Positions 9,801 through 18,373 of a stretch of 55,775 nt of DNA are shown in pieces. Source of the DNA: Granulicella sp. (GTDB taxonomy: Bacteria; Acidobacteriota; Terriglobia; Terriglobales; Acidobacteriaceae); assembly GCA_025408425.1 (NCBI GenBank), contig JANXYX010000046.1, positions 1-55,775 on the forward strand, written 5' to 3'. The notes below the pieces were generated by a model. It searched no databases, was not told where the DNA came from, and saw only the letters and a list, made by a program, of their open reading frames with translations. The translations under genes and the position numbers were made by a program. The first letter of the stretch is position 1, and every line of letters starts with the position of its first letter.

Positions 9801-10331
9801 CCACTCGTGAGCGCACAACTCTCCTTCCGGGGCTACCCGCAGCAGCTCGATGGAAAGACCTCAGGCGACTTGACCTATAACTATCAGCAGATGAGTAACA
9901 GTGGACCATTTGTGCCTCAGCGAGGAGCGTATACACGCTACGGTGAAGTTACTCCATTGCTGCAGCGGATCGACGATGAATATGTCATCTTCGGGACGGG
10001 TGAGGACATGGACCTGGAGTTTAGTTCAAACGCTCAACCCATGCTGCCGTCAGGATGGGTTCGCGATTACTTTTTCTACGCCAATGGATTTGTGAAGGAC
10101 ATGGACTTCTATGAAGCGAGCCCGTTTACGGTGAGTACTATGCCATTTCATGCTATGACTAGCTATCCCTATGCCAGCGACGAGCATTATCCGTCCGATG
10201 CACGGCACACGGCCTACCAGATTGAATGGAACGATCGATTCGAGTCCGGCGCTGTGCCGAAGCAGTATCGCTTCAACTATGTTCCCAGGCCCTCTGAGCC
10301 CATGGTTCAGGGCGTAGCAACTCAACAATGA
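6855..10331 (+). CDS. secreted TPR / FG-GAP (VCBS) / ASPIC-UnbV protein
   Basis: Large exported protein of about 1158 residues with no known activity. ATG 6855 is preferred over an upstream in-frame GTG (6834) because GTGAGGG lies 4 bases before it. Order: hydrophobic leader (LFIVVRLAPMCMLLLHC); about four TPR units (near residues 40-190, for example LNKGLALLYLQ, DSHYFIGSIELEQ); then FG-GAP/VCBS repeats with calcium-loop-like motifs (DFDNDGLPDL, DYDHDGDLDLF, DVDNDGWIDL, DVDADGAADL) to about residue 600; an ASPIC/UnbV-like segment (GTKVEVFADG, VRLLWPTGV) to about 700; and a long C-terminal region with no family I recognise. FG-GAP and ASPIC domains usually indicate extracellular carbohydrate or adhesion functions. 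Its stop overlaps the hrpB start by 4 bases. Confidence 0.82.
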   Translation: MRCTKRLRNWLFIVVRLAPMCMLLLHCAEPQSQTVAEKSAEREAFRLNNLGTALMNQQLLEAASEKFDDALRLDPTLACALLNKGLALLYLQKIPEATSTLLHASEMAPDDPRVWFVLGLLHRNQNEAEQGIRAFRRVLALDPTNADSHYFIGSIELEQHHPDEAIAEYQAALKLNPLHASAEFGLARALQRKGDADAAHAALERFQHLTSERLASPLAHNYGEEGQLARAEDAPSGGVQVGPMIPIQFSRSWTGQSQPKDMVARAHKEYARSSCLIDVDGSGRLNLVVMGHGQTAVRVYRTPGSGSSSAVELEPLSEKETGLTVSGDAMACAAGDFDNDGLPDLAVAMSDRVLLFRNVGGGKFEDVTGKSGIKPVNHPTGLIFVDYDHDGDLDLFVTGESAGGPPNVLWRNNGDKTFTNWTQQSGLGGVGSTTAAVLSDLNNDRAVDLLVTGFDAAPTVFSNPRDGAFLSSSLFTEKGLPPTLGVAVLDFNKDGWMDIALVHAGAPGVTLWRNVDGKRFERVALPIQGAMRGWGVAALDVDNDGWIDLAAGVETASGPVLKVLRNIGPAGFEDVTAPVKLDAMRFKSPSSMLAADVDADGAADLIVTQLEDGPVILKNIGGNKNHSLRISLKGLADNKSALGTKVEVFADGMWQKWEVASPQDVLAGIGSAERADLVRLLWPTGVPQDEIDLAAGPRRIIAELDRRGSSCPTLFAWDGTKYTFISDVIGAGVVGHWIAPAQRNIADPDEWIKIDGSQLKAKSGRLSLRFGEPMEEVNFVDQVRLVAVDHPAGTEVYPNERFLGEPPFAPTQTIVTNHARTLRGAWDDHGRDVLPLLRERDHKYVEDFTNLAFAGFTNQHALTLDIGQWVPGNPLRLLLHGFIEYFSASSMYAAWQAGLAPVAPYVEAQLADGSWRRVIDEMGFPAGLPRTIVVDLTGKLPPGTQRIRLVTNLQIYWDQILLDNEPALRDGTGHQAIRQTELPLVSAQLSFRGYPQQLDGKTSGDLTYNYQQMSNSGPFVPQRGAYTRYGEVTPLLQRIDDEYVIFGTGEDMDLEFSSNAQPMLPSGWVRDYFFYANGFVKDMDFYEASPFTVSTMPFHAMTSYPYASDEHYPSDARHTAYQIEWNDRFESGAVPKQYRFNYVPRPSEPMVQGVATQQ

Positions 10332-12655
10332 TGAGCCGCAAATCCTCTCTTCCGGTGGACGCGCTTCTGCCGGAGATCATCACCTCTCTGGAGCGCAATC
10401 CAAACCTCGTGATTGAAGCGCCTCCGGGCGCAGGTAAAACGACCCGCGTGCCGCCCGCGCTGCTTGGGATTGTGAGTGGTGAAGTGGTGGTCCTCGAGCC
10501 GCGCCGGATTGCGGCTCGACTGGCAGCGAGACGAGTCGCGTGGGAGATGGGCGAAGAGGCGGGTGAAACTACTGGGTATCAAGTCCGCTTTGAAGAAGCT
10601 ATTGGGCCGCGCACACGCCTGTGGTTTGTGACTGAAGGCATCCTGACTCGTCGGCTTATTTCTGATCCTGATCTGAAGGGCGTGGATGCCGTTGTGTTGG
10701 ATGAGTTCCACGAACGCCACCTGGACAGCGACCTTGCTCTGGCATTGTTGAAACGCCTGCAGCAAAAGCGGCCCGAGCTTCGGATCGTAGTTATGTCGGC
10801 CACACTCGATGCTGCTCCTGTGGCGCAATATCTTGGGGGGTGTCCCATACTGCGGTCCGAAGGAAGATTGTTCGAACTTTCCGTTAAGCATCTCCCCTAC
10901 TCTCCAAAGCTGCTTCACGTGCAGGTACGAAAGGCCGTGGAATTGTTAATTGATGAGCAGCACTCTGGGCACACCTTGGTTTTTCTGCCTGGAGTTGCGG
11001 AGATCCGTCGGGCGACGCGGGAGTGCGAGGCGATTGCGCAGCGAGCCGGGCTACTTGTACTGCCCCTGCATGGCGATCTGCCTCCTACGGAACAGGACCG
11101 CGCAGTCTCGCCCACGTCTGAGCGGAAACTCATCCTGGCTACTAATGTTGCTGAGAGCTCCGTTACGGTAGATGGGGTAACTGCCGTCATCGACAGCGGT
11201 CTGGCTCGCTTCGCAACCCACTCCCAGTGGACCGGCTTGCCGACGCTCCACGTCGGTCGCGTCAGCAAGGCCTCCGCAAAACAAAGAGCCGGCCGAGCGG
11301 GACGCACCGGGCCCGGTCGAGTGTTACGCCTCTATCCTGAAGAGGATTATCTGCGTCGCCCGGATCAGGATGTGCCGGAGATTACACGTAGCGACCTATC
11401 TCAACTATGCCTAACTCTGCGAGCGATTGGAATCGACCATTTCAGAAGTATCGACTGGCTCGATGCGCCGCCTTTGGCGTCCGTTCAAAATGCTGAAGCG
11501 TTGCTCGATCGCCTGGGAGCGACGGGAAAGATGGCGGAGCAACTGGCTAGGTATCCCTTACCTCCCCGCCTGTCGCGCATTCTCGTTGACGCCATGCAGC
11601 GCGGCGTGGGCGAGGACGCGTGTGTCGCAGTGGCGATGCTTGGGTCGGGAGCACGCAGTGAGAAGAATGAGCTTCTTGCTGCAATGGAGGAGCAGCAGGA
11701 CTACCGCTCTGTGCAGCAGACAAAGCAACTTCTCAGAATCGCTCGCCCACCGAAGCAGGCGAAGCATGATGATGACGCGCTGCTTATGGCCGTACTTGCG
11801 GGATTCCCGGATCGTGTTGCGCGACGGCGAGCAGGGAATCAAGTACTGCTATCGACCGGAGTGGCTGCGGAGATCGCAGGCGAGCCCACCCCGTATGAGT
11901 TCATGGTGGCGATCGATGCCGAAGACCGCAAAGAGAAGCCGCAGCCCCTCGTTCGAATGACGGCACGTATCGAGCCCGAATGGCTGATCGATCTGTTTCC
12001 GGATCGTGTGCGGGAACAATCCAGCGTCACATGGAATCGCGTGACAGAACGGGTAGAGGCAGTCAGCGCTCTACTGTATGACGATCTGGTAATTCAGGAA
12101 TCGCGCGGTGCCGTGCCGGATAGGGAGGCCGCATCGGATCTGCTCTGGCAAAAAGCGGTAGAGAGTGGCATCGAACACTTTGTCGATGACGACGCACTCC
12201 AGCAATTCAAGGCTCGAGTCGAGTTTGCCGGCTTGGAACAGCCGGACATGCTGCAGGCCCTGCGTGATTTGTGCTGGGGGCTTCGGAGCTTCGCCGAACT
12301 GAAGAGCGCGGCGAAGGACTTCCTTTCCTTGATGGAGCTAAAGACGGATCAGAAGCTGCTCCGCGAGATAGCTCCCACTAGTATCCGATTAGAGAACGGA
12401 CGCCAGACAAAGATCCACTACGAGCACGGCAGACCGCCGTGGATAGCATCGCGGTTGCAGGACTTCTTTGGCATGCGGGACACGCCGCGCATCGGATCTA
12501 ATCGCACCCCGCTCGTCGTGCATCTGCTCGCACCGAATCAAAGGGCGGTGCAGACGACGACGGATCTAGCGGGATTCTGGGAGCGCCTCTATCCGCAGGT
12601 ACGTCGTGAACTGATGCGCCGGTATCCCAGGCATGCGTGGCCAGAACGTCCTTGA
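10328..12655 (+). CDS. hrpB: ATP-dependent helicase HrpB
   Basis: Cytoplasmic DEAH-type superfamily 2 helicase of 775 residues, close to the usual 800-850. Walker A APPGAGKT is at 31-38. The box II variant DEFH is at 125-128, a hallmark of HrpB rather than HrpA (DEAH). SAT lies near 157-159 and the motif VI region QRAGRAGRTGPG near 319. The C-terminal HrpB-specific domain is present, ending with WERLYPQVRRELMRRYPRH followed by WPERP. Its cellular role is poorly defined in most bacteria. Translation starts inside the preceding gene (ATGA overlap), implying coupled expression with an unrelated secreted protein. A stem-loop follows the stop. Confidence 0.95.
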   Translation: MMSRKSSLPVDALLPEIITSLERNPNLVIEAPPGAGKTTRVPPALLGIVSGEVVVLEPRRIAARLAARRVAWEMGEEAGETTGYQVRFEEAIGPRTRLWFVTEGILTRRLISDPDLKGVDAVVLDEFHERHLDSDLALALLKRLQQKRPELRIVVMSATLDAAPVAQYLGGCPILRSEGRLFELSVKHLPYSPKLLHVQVRKAVELLIDEQHSGHTLVFLPGVAEIRRATRECEAIAQRAGLLVLPLHGDLPPTEQDRAVSPTSERKLILATNVAESSVTVDGVTAVIDSGLARFATHSQWTGLPTLHVGRVSKASAKQRAGRAGRTGPGRVLRLYPEEDYLRRPDQDVPEITRSDLSQLCLTLRAIGIDHFRSIDWLDAPPLASVQNAEALLDRLGATGKMAEQLARYPLPPRLSRILVDAMQRGVGEDACVAVAMLGSGARSEKNELLAAMEEQQDYRSVQQTKQLLRIARPPKQAKHDDDALLMAVLAGFPDRVARRRAGNQVLLSTGVAAEIAGEPTPYEFMVAIDAEDRKEKPQPLVRMTARIEPEWLIDLFPDRVREQSSVTWNRVTERVEAVSALLYDDLVIQESRGAVPDREAASDLLWQKAVESGIEHFVDDDALQQFKARVEFAGLEQPDMLQALRDLCWGLRSFAELKSAAKDFLSLMELKTDQKLLREIAPTSIRLENGRQTKIHYEHGRPPWIASRLQDFFGMRDTPRIGSNRTPLVVHLLAPNQRAVQTTTDLAGFWERLYPQVRRELMRRYPRHAWPERP

Positions 12656-12674
12656 ATCCATCTCGCGAATAAGG

Positions 12675-12699
12675 AATAGCCACTTACCGTTTGGCTATT
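12675..12699 (+). terminator. stem-loop after hrpB, likely terminator
   Basis: AATAGCCA and TGGCTATT form a perfect 8-bp stem around a 9-base loop, followed by a short T-run (TTTG) 20 bases after the hrpB stop. The stem is A/T rich and the U-tract short, so it would be a weak intrinsic terminator. Confidence 0.45.
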
Positions 12700-12782
12700 T
12701 TGTGAACCCGGCACTGCTGGTCCACCGTTTCAGCGGGGGCCCAATGACCGTTGGATACGCTATTCTCGAAGATAGAGGATCC

Positions 12783-13217
12783 ATGAATACACATAAGATC
12801 ATTATCGAAATTGACGCACAGATCTCACGGCTTCAGGAAGTAAAGGCTCTACTGAATGGAACCGATACTTCGATCAAACGGAAACCCGGGCGTCCATCTG
12901 GAGCTGTTTCTCTCGCTAAGACTAAAAAATCCCTTCTAGTTAAATCTGTCGCGAAGCCCACAGCGGGACGAATTCTCAGCGTCGAAGCTCGTGCGAAGAT
13001 AGCAGCCGCACAGAAGGTACGCTGGGCCAAAGTCAGGAAGACCGCGAAGAAAGAGTCCCTCAGCGCCTCATTAGTGTTGGCGGAAAAGCCGTCCACCCCT
13101 GCAGAATCTGTTCAGAAGACTGCTCTCGCAAAAAAGCGGATCTCCACCAAGAAGCCGCCCACGGTTAAGAAAAACGGGCGCCAAAAGGCCAAGACACCAA
13201 GTACTACAGTTGCTTAG
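12783..13217 (+). CDS. small basic AT-hook protein, histone-like
   Basis: 144-residue Lys-rich protein of unrecognised family. ATG 12783 is preceded by AGAGGATCC, which makes it a better start than upstream in-frame codons. The N-terminus (about 1-27, MNTHKIIIEIDAQISRLQEV) looks like a short amphipathic coiled coil that could dimerise. KRKPGRPSG (about 32-40) is an AT-hook-like minor-groove motif. ARAKIAAAQKVRWAKVRK resembles the NUMOD3-like basic repeats found in DNA-binding tails. The C-terminal 60 residues are a disordered Lys/Ala/Pro tail of histone H1 type. By inference it binds DNA as a nucleoid-associated protein. Similar short proteins with this layout are common in Acidobacteriota, as far as I recall. 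It stands alone between hrpB and a convergent gene. Confidence 0.7.
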   Translation: MNTHKIIIEIDAQISRLQEVKALLNGTDTSIKRKPGRPSGAVSLAKTKKSLLVKSVAKPTAGRILSVEARAKIAAAQKVRWAKVRKTAKKESLSASLVLAEKPSTPAESVQKTALAKKRISTKKPPTVKKNGRQKAKTPSTTVA

Positions 13218-13622
13218 AACAAGAGGCCGGGTAGCTCACTGGAGTTGTTCGGCTGCATAACTCTGCCAGTATCTGCGGCAAGTCGCCCATGCTGACTCCA
13301 GAGTCTTATTGCGGTGCGGTTTCGGTGGTCTCAAGTAGGGTCAACAACACGATCCAGCATCCTGCGTACTGCGATAAACGGAATTTCTCGGACGTCAGGC
13401 GGATAACCAAAGCTAGATTTTCGGCTGAAGTAAAGCTGAACAGTGGCTTCCATCCCAGCCGTCCTGATCGCGTATGGCCGCCAACCTCTGTCTTCTGATA
13501 CGACTCCGGCAGCCTTGGATGGGCTGCCGGATCCAGAGGGGAAATTCAATTACGCCGCGCGCCTGTTTGCTCAGCCCACGCGTCCGTACAAAAGCGATTC
13601 GTATCATTTGATCCCTGTCGGT
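13218..13622. other. intergenic region with strong hairpin
   Basis: 405 bases between convergent genes. No frame on either strand resembles a protein I know. The only structure seen is a 10-bp perfect stem, TCCGGCAGCC / GGCTGCCGGA, with a 7-base loop at 13505-13531 and no T-run on either side. It may stop or stabilise either transcript. Confidence 0.5.
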
Positions 13623-14429
13623 TCAATTCTTTTTCGTCGCTGTCACCATGTCTTCAACCGTATATAGGTCAGTCGACACAATCGTCCGCAGCTTCCCAAA
13701 CGCTTCCATGGTTGTACCCACTTCCATGTCTGGGTGGGCTTTCTTAAAGTAGCCGGCAAAGTCGACAACTTTGAAAATGGCATCCCAACTCGGGTAGACG
13801 TCTACGGTTACAGCCTCAAACTTGAGGTCACTCCCCGCGGGCAGCACCTGCAAATTGACCGACCAGCCGCTTCTCGCGCCATCTTTTGCCATCAACTCTG
13901 CCATCGGCTGCCAAGCCTTTTTCTCGTAGGCGAGCCAATCCCCTGTGTTGGGAACCTTCATGTAATTCACCATGAAGTAGTCACCCTTCTTGGAAGTGCC
14001 CACAAAGATCTGATTCTGAAATAGGTTATTTGACACCAATTGAGTCAGTGAGTTGCGATGGTCAACAAATTCCTGTGCGCTCATCGGCAGCCCCGCTTTT
14101 TTCAGCGTAGCTCCCAACTGGTCTAAGTCCAACGGCGCCGGTGGCATCCCTGGATACATCACAACGCTCAAATAGTCGCACCTAGCCGACGCGCCTTGAG
14201 GAGTTACAGCCCGCAATAGATACCAAGTGGAGATAACACCGGAATCCGCACTGGACTGTTGCATTTTGTGAACATCTTCCGCGGCCCACTTATGGTATTC
14301 GCTGGTCTTTCCCGGATTTACTTTGAAGCAAGCAACACGGTGATAGCCACTCGGTGCCTGTTGGGCAAACAGAGTGACAGAAAATGCCGCGACTAACGCG
14401 ACACTGAAGAGGGAACGAGAAATCTTCAT
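13623..14429 (-). CDS. secreted two-repeat protein, NIPSNAP/dimeric alpha-beta-barrel-like
   Basis: 268 residues, unknown function. The start at 14429 follows AATGGAGATTCC, a good ribosome-binding site; an in-frame extension to 14501 has no such site. The N-terminus is a signal peptide (MKISRSLFSVALVAAFSVTLFAQQ). The mature part seems to contain two similar halves, each starting with a short beta-strand and a helix of the kind YHRVACFKVNPGKTSEYHKW and YFMVNYMKVPNTGDWLAYEK, followed by a second strand ending in LSVVMYP or AVTVDVYP. This is the pattern of ferredoxin-like dimeric alpha-beta-barrel proteins such as NIPSNAP or EthD. That assignment is inference from the repeat pattern only. The gene stands alone and is convergent to the AT-hook gene. 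Confidence 0.6.
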   Translation of the reverse strand: MKISRSLFSVALVAAFSVTLFAQQAPSGYHRVACFKVNPGKTSEYHKWAAEDVHKMQQSSADSGVISTWYLLRAVTPQGASARCDYLSVVMYPGMPPAPLDLDQLGATLKKAGLPMSAQEFVDHRNSLTQLVSNNLFQNQIFVGTSKKGDYFMVNYMKVPNTGDWLAYEKKAWQPMAELMAKDGARSGWSVNLQVLPAGSDLKFEAVTVDVYPSWDAIFKVVDFAGYFKKAHPDMEVGTTMEAFGKLRTIVSTDLYTVEDMVTATKKN

Positions 14430-14904
14430 GGAATCTCCATTCTGGGTCCCGGACTGTGCGTCGGTACTTTGTACGGATTCACGTTCCGAATCCCAGCGCA
14501 ACTATACGCTTTGTTTTGATCGTGTTGGCAAGTTTATTCGGACTAGCCAGTGTCGAGAAATTGATTCAGCGACCATGGCGTGTAGAGTGATTGCGCTTGA
14601 GTGCGAGTAAATGAAGACGTGCGTTTGGTTACGACTCGTTTGCCGATATTAGCGAGACCACTCCTCCTTGAAGCAACAATTAGCTCCTTCGAAAAGTTTC
14701 CAATGCAGCTTCCTTTGAGGCTCCTCCAATACGACGAGTCCTATGCGGCACCCGAAGGTCTTTTCATTGCTCCTTTACACCGGACAGTGTTTAGAGTTAA
14801 CGTTAACTCCGCAAATCGCTTCCTGCATTCCGGTTCCATTTCGAGCAATGGAACACCTCTATGTGCAGGCGTGTACGTAGCCAGTTTTGATTTCTTGGTT
14901 CAAT
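14430..14904. other. intergenic region between divergent genes
   Basis: 475 bases separating the divergent genes at 14429 (minus) and 14905 (plus). It must hold promoters in both directions. No protein frame I recognise. It contains a 16-bp perfect palindrome (14794-14809), listed separately. Confidence 0.6.
14794..14809. promoter_or_regulatory. 16-bp palindrome GAGTTAACGTTAACTC, candidate LacI-type operator
   Basis: A perfect 16-bp dyad with a central CpG, the usual shape of a LacI/GalR-family operator. It ends 95 bases before the PSD1 gene. A weak promoter-like pair, TTGCTC (14767-14772) and TTTAGA (14790-14795) with a 17-base spacer, would place the dyad at the start of transcription. Only one copy was seen in the window, so chance cannot be ruled out. 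Confidence 0.45.
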
Positions 14905-17900
14905 ATGAGTCGTTGCTGCATCGCCCCCGTAGGATTTCGATTCGGTACCTTGATATCCGGCTGGGTGCCAGCGTCGGTGGTCGCCATCCTGTTGCTTGGG
15001 ACCGCTGGCTGTAAAACCCATCCCTCGCGTCTTGCCTCTTCGCACTCCAAGCAGCACCTTGATTTCAATCAGGACGTGCAGCCAATTCTGGCGAGCAACT
15101 GTTTTAGCTGCCATGGGCCAGATCCGGCGGCGCGCAAGGCGGGCTTGAGGCTTGATCTCGAGGAGTCCGCCTTCAGGAAGCGTCCTGGGAAGCCGGACGC
15201 TATTGTCCCGGGGCATCCTGACCTGAGCGAGATGATCAAGCGGATCGAGTCCAAAGACCCGCATCACTTGATGCCGCAGTCCACGCAAGGCGAAGCCAAA
15301 CCGATGAAGCCGCAAGAGATTGCAATCCTGAAGCAATGGGTAGCGGAGGGAGCGCATTACAAACCCCATTGGGCTTTTGACAAGCCAATCCGTGCCGCTT
15401 TGCCAGAAGTTCGGGAGTCAGGATGGGTGAAGAATCCAGTCGATAACTTCATCCTGGCGCGGCTTGCGAAGGAAGATTTGCACCCATCTCCCGAAGCCGA
15501 CAAGCCCACGCTCATTCGCCGCGCAACATTGGACCTAACTGGTCTTCTGCCTACCCGGCAAGAGGTGGATGCCTTTGTTCAGGATGCATCGCCGCAGGCG
15601 TATGAACGCCTCGTGGACCGGCTGTTGGTGAGTCCAAGCTACGGCGAACAACGAGCTCGTTACTGGCTCGACTATGCACGGTATGCCGATACCTATGGGT
15701 TGCACTATGACGATAATCGACATATCTGGGCGTACCGCGACTATCTGATCAAGGCGTTCAACACCAACAAGCCTTTCGACCAGTTTGCCAAGGAACAAAT
15801 TGCTGGCGATCTTTTGCCCGCTAGCACCCTCGATCCAATCATTGCCAGTGGATATGTCCGTGCAGGGGTTAGCACCAATGAAGGAGGAACGATCCCGGAA
15901 GAGATTCGCGTGAACATCGCGCGAGAGCGAACCGAAGCCTATGGGGCCGCGTTTCTCGGCTTGACCGTTGGCTGTGCCGTCTGCCACGACCATAAGTATG
16001 ATCCGACCACGCAGAAGGACTTCTACCAGCTTAGCGCCTTCTTCAACAATATCAACGAGAAGCCGTTCAACGATGACATGCCGGATTGGGCACCATCAGT
16101 CCGCATCCCAAAGCCTGAGCGCATTGACGCATACAACAAGTTGCTATCGCAACGTTCGCAGTTGAACGAACAACTGCGCGCGAAAAAGCTTCAGGAGCGC
16201 AGGCTGATTGAGAATTGGTTGAGCGCGAAGCAGAGTCCTCCGCAACCGGTCTCAACGGAAAAGCTGCAACTTCGCCTGCGTTTGGACGAAGGCGGCGGCG
16301 AGGTGCTGAAGAACAGCGCTCCCCAGGCAATTCCTGCTATCTTTCTGATCGGAAAGTCTGCCCCGCAATGGGGGGAGACGACTTGGCTCTGGCCAGATCT
16401 CCGCATGGATACCAGCACCCGGATCATGCTCGGACAGGCCGGTGATTTTGAGTGGAATCAGCCGTTTTCAACGGGCGGCTGGTTCATGGTGCGCTCCGCT
16501 CCGAATATCCCGGCTTGGAGAGTCAAGGGGACTCTGGTATCGAAGATGGATACGACCCAGCAAAACCGAGGCTGGGATATCGCAATCGATCAGGGTGTAA
16601 TCAGCGTTGATGTAGTGAATAGCGCGCCACAGTTCGATGTTGAGCCTCCTAAGAAGGTGAAGCCGAAGCCGGTCAAGGATAAAGTCGATCCCAAGCCAAG
16701 GATCGGAAGGCCACAGGTCCAGCCACCACTCAAGTGGCCAACGATCAAGGGAAATGCCATCAGAGTATCCACCGCCAAGCAAGTGGTGGACGAAGGTCAT
16801 TGGCAGCACTTCTTCTTCACCTATGACGGGTCAGGCAGTGCCGCCGGGATCAAAATCTACGTCAACGGCGCATCTGTCAGCACCAGAGTCGTTGCGGACT
16901 CTCTCAACCATGCGACGATTCGCACTGCGGCTCCGATGCAACTCGGGATGCGATCACCGGATGCGCAGCCCGCGCGTGACACCCGCTATCAGGACCTTCG
17001 CCTCTACGCCAGAACGGTCACGAACGACGAAGCGAAGCGTCTGCCCTACGAAGACGACGTTTCTGAGATCATCAGCAAGCCTCTCAAGCAATGGAACCGC
17101 GACCAGTTGCATATCGTTAGCGATTTTTATTTTGACAACGTGGACGAATCCTCCAAGACGGTTCACTGCCAAATCCAGCAGTTGAACGCTGAAATGGAGA
17201 AGCTCTCGGCTGGAGGCGATCAAACTCTGGTCTCCGAGGAACGCCCGACCGTCGCATATGCGGATATTTTGAACCGTGGAATCTATTCCGCTCGTAAGGA
17301 GCGAGTCGAGGCTGATACGCCGCATTTTCTTCCTCCATTGCCGGCCGGCCAACCGCACAACCGCTTGGCACTCGCGGAATGGACCGTTAGCCCCGACAAC
17401 CCCTTGATCGCGCGTGTCACCGTCAATCGTATTTGGAATGAGCTCTTCGGCGCGGGTCTGGTGGAGACGACCGAGGATTTCGGGATTATGGGCCAGCGTC
17501 CTTCCAACCCTGCGCTACTGGACTGGCTGTCAGCGGAGTTTCGTGAGAGCGGCTGGAACATCAAACACATGTATAAGCTGATGGTTATGTCAGCTGCATA
17601 TCGGCAGAGTTCAAGATCGACTCCCGAACAGTTGGCCAAGGATCCCAGGAACCTGCTTCTTGCCCATGGACCTCGATTTCGGATGGATGCCGAGATGCTT
17701 CGGGATATCGCTCTTCAGTCAAGCGGCCTGCTGATCAACAAAATCGGCGGTCCCAGTGTGAAGCCGTATCAGCCCTCGAATGTATGGGAATCGGTTGGGT
17801 ATCCGAACAGTGACACCACCATCTACGAGCAGCAACATGGTGAAGCCCTCTATCGGCGCAGTCTCTACACCTACTGGAAACGAATGGCCATGCTGCCCAA

Positions 17901-18306
17901 CATGGATGTCTTCGACGCGCCCACGCGCGATACCGCCTGTACCCGACGGCAACGAACCGACACCCCATTGCAAGCCCTCGTCACGATGAACGATCCCCAA
18001 TGGATCGAAGCCTCGCGGGCGCTCGCCGAGCGCGTCATCAAGGAAGGGGGAGTGAAGCCGGAACAGCGAATGAGGTACCTCGGCGAACTGCTGCTATCGC
18101 ATCATCCGTCTCTGCAGATGGAGTCGGTGCTACAGCGATCTCTCAACGACATGGAACGACACTATGCAGCCGATCCCAAAGCAGCGCATGATCTGATTGC
18201 GGTTGGAGAAAAGCCCAGGAACCCGGCAATTTCAGCATCGGAGCTTGCGGCGTGGACGATGGTCGTGAACGAGGTGCTGAACCTTGACGAGACTTTGAAC
18301 AAGTAG
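14905..18306 (+). CDS. PSD1 / DUF1549-DUF1553 cytochrome lipoprotein with LamG-like insert
   Basis: Exported heme protein of about 1133 residues. ATG 14905 is preferred to a TTG at 14887. The leader ends in a lipobox LLLGTAGC (C36), so it is probably a lipoprotein. Domains in order: planctomycete cytochrome c (PSCyt1) with heme site CFSCH at 66-70 and the pattern [13 protein letters not shown] plus LMPQ; DUF1549/PSCyt2 ([33 protein letters not shown], a second Cxx[13 protein letters not shown]); a concanavalin/LamG-like beta-sandwich insert (about 510-690, [32 protein letters not shown]); and DUF1553/PSD1 ([24 protein letters not shown] split by [34 protein letters not shown]). These pairs are abundant in Planctomycetes and some Acidobacteriota, with a suspected role in polysaccharide oxidation. 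The DUF1501 partner follows at once. Confidence 0.88.
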   Translation: MSRCCIAPVGFRFGTLISGWVPASVVAILLLGTAGCKTHPSRLASSHSKQHLDFNQDVQPILASNCFSCHGPDPAARKAGLRLDLEESAFRKRPGKPDAIVPGHPDLSEMIKRIESKDPHHLMPQSTQGEAKPMKPQEIAILKQWVAEGAHYKPHWAFDKPIRAALPEVRESGWVKNPVDNFILARLAKEDLHPSPEADKPTLIRRATLDLTGLLPTRQEVDAFVQDASPQAYERLVDRLLVSPSYGEQRARYWLDYARYADTYGLHYDDNRHIWAYRDYLIKAFNTNKPFDQFAKEQIAGDLLPASTLDPIIASGYVRAGVSTNEGGTIPEEIRVNIARERTEAYGAAFLGLTVGCAVCHDHKYDPTTQKDFYQLSAFFNNINEKPFNDDMPDWAPSVRIPKPERIDAYNKLLSQRSQLNEQLRAKKLQERRLIENWLSAKQSPPQPVSTEKLQLRLRLDEGGGEVLKNSAPQAIPAIFLIGKSAPQWGETTWLWPDLRMDTSTRIMLGQAGDFEWNQPFSTGGWFMVRSAPNIPAWRVKGTLVSKMDTTQQNRGWDIAIDQGVISVDVVNSAPQFDVEPPKKVKPKPVKDKVDPKPRIGRPQVQPPLKWPTIKGNAIRVSTAKQVVDEGHWQHFFFTYDGSGSAAGIKIYVNGASVSTRVVADSLNHATIRTAAPMQLGMRSPDAQPARDTRYQDLRLYARTVTNDEAKRLPYEDDVSEIISKPLKQWNRDQLHIVSDFYFDNVDESSKTVHCQIQQLNAEMEKLSAGGDQTLVSEERPTVAYADILNRGIYSARKERVEADTPHFLPPLPAGQPHNRLALAEWTVSPDNPLIARVTVNRIWNELFGAGLVETTEDFGIMGQRPSNPALLDWLSAEFRESGWNIKHMYKLMVMSAAYRQSSRSTPEQLAKDPRNLLLAHGPRFRMDAEMLRDIALQSSGLLINKIGGPSVKPYQPSNVWESVGYPNSDTTIYEQQHGEALYRRSLYTYWKRMAMLPNMDVFDAPTRDTACTRRQRTDTPLQALVTMNDPQWIEASRALAERVIKEGGVKPEQRMRYLGELLLSHHPSLQMESVLQRSLNDMERHYAADPKAAHDLIAVGEKPRNPAISASELAAWTMVVNEVLNLDETLNK

Positions 18307-18373
18307 GTTTCAACGAGGTATTGCAAGCAGAGGTATTGGTGGCTTAGATAGATTTGCAATGAGGAGACACGCT

